Shown here in pieces: positions 60,601 to 64,000 of a DNA stretch of 64,000 bases. Source of the DNA: Anthonomus grandis grandis (lineage: Eukaryota > Arthropoda > Insecta > Coleoptera > Curculionidae); the NCBI RefSeq assembly GCF_022605725.1, contig NC_065551.1, forward strand, positions 22,692,001-22,756,000, read 5' to 3'. A program made the translations under genes and the position numbers. Numbering within the stretch: position 1 is the first letter of the stretch; the number at the start of each line of letters is the position of its first letter. The notes under the pieces are model-generated. The model made no database searches. It had not been told where the DNA came from and saw only the letters and a program-made list of their open reading frames with translations.

Positions 60601-63600
60601 ACACAATTTAAGTTTAACTTAAAAGAATTTTATAAGTCAAATGAATTGATCCAAAAAAACTTAGAAAGAAGTGAAAAGTCTTGAGTTATTATAATAATTG
60701 AAGTTTCTTAATAAAAAATTAATATAAATTTACGAAAACCATATTATTCATAAAAAATTAAATATATTTTCTAAATTGTTACTGTTATCAGTGTAGATCT
60801 AACTGGAAAATAAATATTAGAAAATTCAAAAGAAAATAATGGGAAACTGAAGAAACTCCAAAAGAATCTACAAAAGTTGCAGAAAATTTACGAATTATGA
60901 GAAACCTCAATAAAATATTTGACATTTTTTATTGTAAACAAATGTCAATTTTGTGAAATAATGGCGCCAGTAGAAAAAAAGATGATAAAGAAAAATAGAT
61001 GTTAAAAAAATCAATTAAGTTTAATTTTTTCAAGTAAATTGAGGATGACACAATTTGAACCCAGGGTTTTGAGTACCGGCCAGCGCACATAGAAGTCATG
61101 AAATGTTAAGTGTATGTCCAAAAACTCTCTGTACTAAAAAGGCAAGGTTTCATATCAAGAAAATTGTTATCGTGATATTTTAAGTGGTTTTCTTCTTGAA
61201 ACGGCTTATGCTTTATATTCAGAAGGCAAACGTGGCAGAAGGCGAATACTGCTAGGATCAGTATTCTGCTAAAAACATGCCATACTCCTACCTATTCTCA
61301 AGCTAAACAATTCTATGATCAACGGCTTTATCAGGTCTTAGTAGCCCTTAAAAAACATATGGGGATTAATAAAAATACAATGAGCATCTTTACGAAATAA
61401 AAATATTTAATTCGTTAGGTTTTACTGACCTGGACTAGCATCATCGATCAGTATTGCAGTCACCTAGATTTTGGTTTACCTGGATCAAGTCTAGAGTTTA
61501 GAATTAAATGAAGGTTGTATAAGGAAATTGTGTGTTGTTCTTTTACAATTCAATGAAATATCTGCAATATTAAAATTAATTGTGACTTTTTTTTCGAGTT
61601 CTATCACGACGGACTTTTTTTGGGCATATTTAAATTTTAAGAGCTCTTAAATATTTCATAAAAAGAAAATAGTGACTTTCTTATGTATACCATAAGAAAT
61701 GTAAATATTTGCCAACTATAATTTTTATCAAAATATAAAAGGAAGTAAAAAGATAAAGGAGCATAGAAAATAAATCTTTAATTTAAGGTATTAATTTTCT
61801 AAGTACTATATATCAAAAATAGAGTAACTCTTTAATAGTTCATGGTAAATAACTGCGAGAATAAATGAGTATTTCACAGTTGTCCTAAACCATAACAAAA
61901 CCGAGACCGGTTTGCATGTTTTATCAATGGAATTAGGTAACACTACCCTTCTGCTGTTCAAATCAGTTCGTGATGCAAATAGGGGCAGCGTCGAATGCTT
62001 GTTATTTAAACATGTTTTTGCTGCGAGATATTAAAAGCTTCACCAGTTTATGTTACCAATAACACGGCGCGAAACGCCGCTTTAATATAATTTAACCACT
62101 TTTGTCGAAAGCTGTGCGAAAATATTCGATAGTTTAATTAAAAATATTACATTTACTCATTTAACGGTTTCATTTCGTTGGATTTTTTTATAATTAGAAT
62201 TTATAAGTAAGCCTGTAATATCCTTAAAGAAGAAACCGTTTATGTAATCTCCGTGTAATAAATTAGACTCTATAAGTCGCTCTCTAAATTACAGAAGAAA
62301 CAAAATTGCTTTGAGAACTTTTATCTTTACCCTCGCCGAGGAACAAAACAAGCAACTTTTTACGAGGCTTCGTGAGAAGGACCCGGAGAGATGCTTGCAA
62401 TATTTTAACGAATAGGTGGGTCTGTATTCAACTGTGAAATAAAAAGTCTAATCCATTGGATTTAGTATTAAAATAAGACTACTGTTTAGTTTTAAAAGAT
62501 AGCAATTAAAAAAATATATTATTTTATCATATAATGCATAATTTAAATGAATATGGTTCCTAATTTATTAAGTAACATACAATATTGTTTATTTCTCAAC
62601 TATTTTTAAGTTAAGTACCCATATAATTTTTGTATGGATTAGCTGAAATTTATATGAGACTTGTTTCTTTCTATACAAACTATATATAGTAAAATAACCC
62701 GATTTTATATAAATAAAATTTTAATATTTTATTAACGATTGCATTTTTTTAATATAAAATTATTTTTTTAAAAACTAATTTTAAAATAATTTAAAGTTAA
62801 TGGTTCAATATTCTAGCATTAATATTACCTTTAAAAAATCTTATATTTTTAAAATAAAAACAAGAAAAACTTAATGTAGACCAAACTGCTTTGTATATAT
62901 TAATATTCGAACCTTACCTATATATGCAGAAGACAATGATAATCAATAAAAATATTGGTTTTTTAATAGTACACAAAAGGATATATTGCCTATTCATTTT
63001 CACATTTCATAAATAACAATAATAGATTTTAGGTAGTGATTAACAATGCTTTTAACGAGTACTCTCAATAATTAATGTTAAAATATGGAAATGTTTCTGC
63101 TTGATAAACTGAAAATTTAGTAGTTATTTAAAGAATAACCTAAACCGAAATATTTTGCTTTTTATAGTGAGGCAGCTTGGTTCCTCTATCCATTAATAAA
63201 GTCCTTAGGCGTTTTCTAATTTTTACTGCAATGTCTGCTCTTTCTTCACTACGTAAGTTTTATCACCTTCCCTTAATTATATATAATATTTGATATATTA
63301 TAATCTTATGTTCTTAAAAAAGTTTTATTGTTGAAATTCTTGACAATTACTATACTCTTAAAATTTTCTTTAATGTATAGGATTCTCAGATGTTTGGTAG
63401 AGTCACCAGTTTAATAGGCGTCTTTTTTTATCGACAGTTTTATGTTGTGTGTTCTGAAGTGAAGCTGTTCTTATTACTAATATTCCAAATGATAAATCGA
63501 TCTTTGTAGAATTGGAATAAGCTTAACTGAAATGCTATATAATTTAAGTAGATTGATTTCAAATCATAGGCTTTTATTTCTTTACAGGATTATCCAAGAA

Positions 63601-64000
63601 AGCCAGAACAAAGTGTGTTTTTTTCTCTAACGTAAGCCTAGTAGTAGTGTTAAAATGCTTCAGTTATTTTATACCAATAATATATCATAGGGGTACGCGA
63701 TTCTAATGATGTATTAGCTAAAAATACAGATTTCATCAGAAGCGTTTAAAAAATCTTATAGCTTGGTATCCAAACTATCCTTATAATGCATAACTTAAAT
63801 GTATATGATTCGTAAATTCTTAAAAAACTCTTTGCAGGTATCAAATGTAATGACAAAAACTAAAATGTCTAACCCCAAAGGGAAACATGGAGGATTTATA
63901 CCCACCCGGTTCTATTTTAAACCGTCCTTTCATAAACCACGTCACTTAATTATCGCCATTAGTATACGCGCAGAGGTTCCATAAATAACACAATATTAAC
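57601..64000. other. AT-rich right end without recognised genes
   Basis: No gene is supported. Islands of lower A+T content lie at about 58860-59240, 59560-59700 and 61880-62420. About 60080-60960 is strikingly purine-rich on the plus strand. Dispersed-motif copies are at about 58670, 62530 and 63785. The 61-codon ORF at 63799-63984 has no recognised motif. Confidence 0.35.
61040..61110 (-). other. tRNA-like B box, possible SINE fragment
   Basis: The minus strand contains GTGCGCTGGCCGGTACTC, then CCTGGGTTCAAATTG. The second resembles a pol III B box (GGTTCAAAT) at a fitting place behind an anticodon-arm-like stretch. No clear A box or complete cloverleaf is seen, so this is at most a degraded tRNA-derived SINE. 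Confidence 0.3.

Noticed and set aside
1..64000. tRNA, rRNA or snRNA genes
   Set aside because: No complete cloverleaf, rRNA core or snRNA sequence was recognised; only one B-box-like stretch at about 61.06 kb.

Overview
The window is A+T-rich (roughly 70% by eye) eukaryotic DNA, almost certainly from an insect. The spliced gene is a tetraspanin that best matches insect Tsp2A. The repeat content (Tc1-like, piggyBac-like, CR1/Jockey-, RTE- and RLE-type LINE relics) suits an insect, possibly a beetle; the order is inference only. No bacterial operons, CRISPR array, rRNA or tRNA gene is visible.

The one host gene I can support lies on the minus strand at the left edge. Three phase-0 exons (11808-11984, 368-553, 19-99) encode the end of TM3, the CCG-type large extracellular loop, TM4 and an acidic tail with its stop. 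The two exons that encode the loop are split by an 11.25-kb intron. Exons for TM1-TM3 were not found. They lie upstream on the minus strand, at higher coordinates or beyond the window, so much of the window may be intron or 5' flank of this gene.

The rest is a graveyard of transposable elements. From left to right: a degenerate minisatellite (1.95-3.2 kb); a complete-ended but dead Tc1 element with a TA duplication (5.27-6.74 kb); a CR1-like LINE relic (9.9-11.5 kb); a head-to-head array of 40-bp repeats (13.74-14.04 kb); a 310-bp MITE with 50-bp TIRs and a hammerhead-like motif (16.4-16.7 kb); a dyad-containing satellite (19.4-20.3 kb); a LINE C-terminal relic (21.2-21.6 kb); a 485-bp tandem duplication (22.6-23.6 kb); a Tc1 relic (24.1-24.7 kb); and a nearly full-length Jockey/CR1-group LINE on the minus strand with ORF1 end, ORF2 and an AAAT tail (26.9-30.1 kb).

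The right half continues with an RT relic on the minus strand (32.5-33.2 kb); an RTE-like relic (34.0-35.7 kb); a LINE relic with RNase H (35.9-38.1 kb); a 121-bp inverted repeat (40.46-40.78 kb); two more Tc1 relics (40.85-42.3 kb); two C-terminal LINE pieces with an endonuclease-like domain (43.15-44.64 kb); a complete-ended piggyBac-like element with TTAA duplications and palindromic subterminal repeats (47.34-49.78 kb); and three LINE fragments (50.3-50.8, 51.3-51.8, 57.3-57.6 kb). The last 6 kb shows no gene.

Every transposon protein here carries stops or frameshifts, so I expect none to be autonomous. I saw no convincing unknown multi-gene system. The most unusual structures are the palindromic 40-bp array, the piggyBac subterminal palindromes, the MITE with the hammerhead-like core, and a 22-bp motif that recurs at least eight times.
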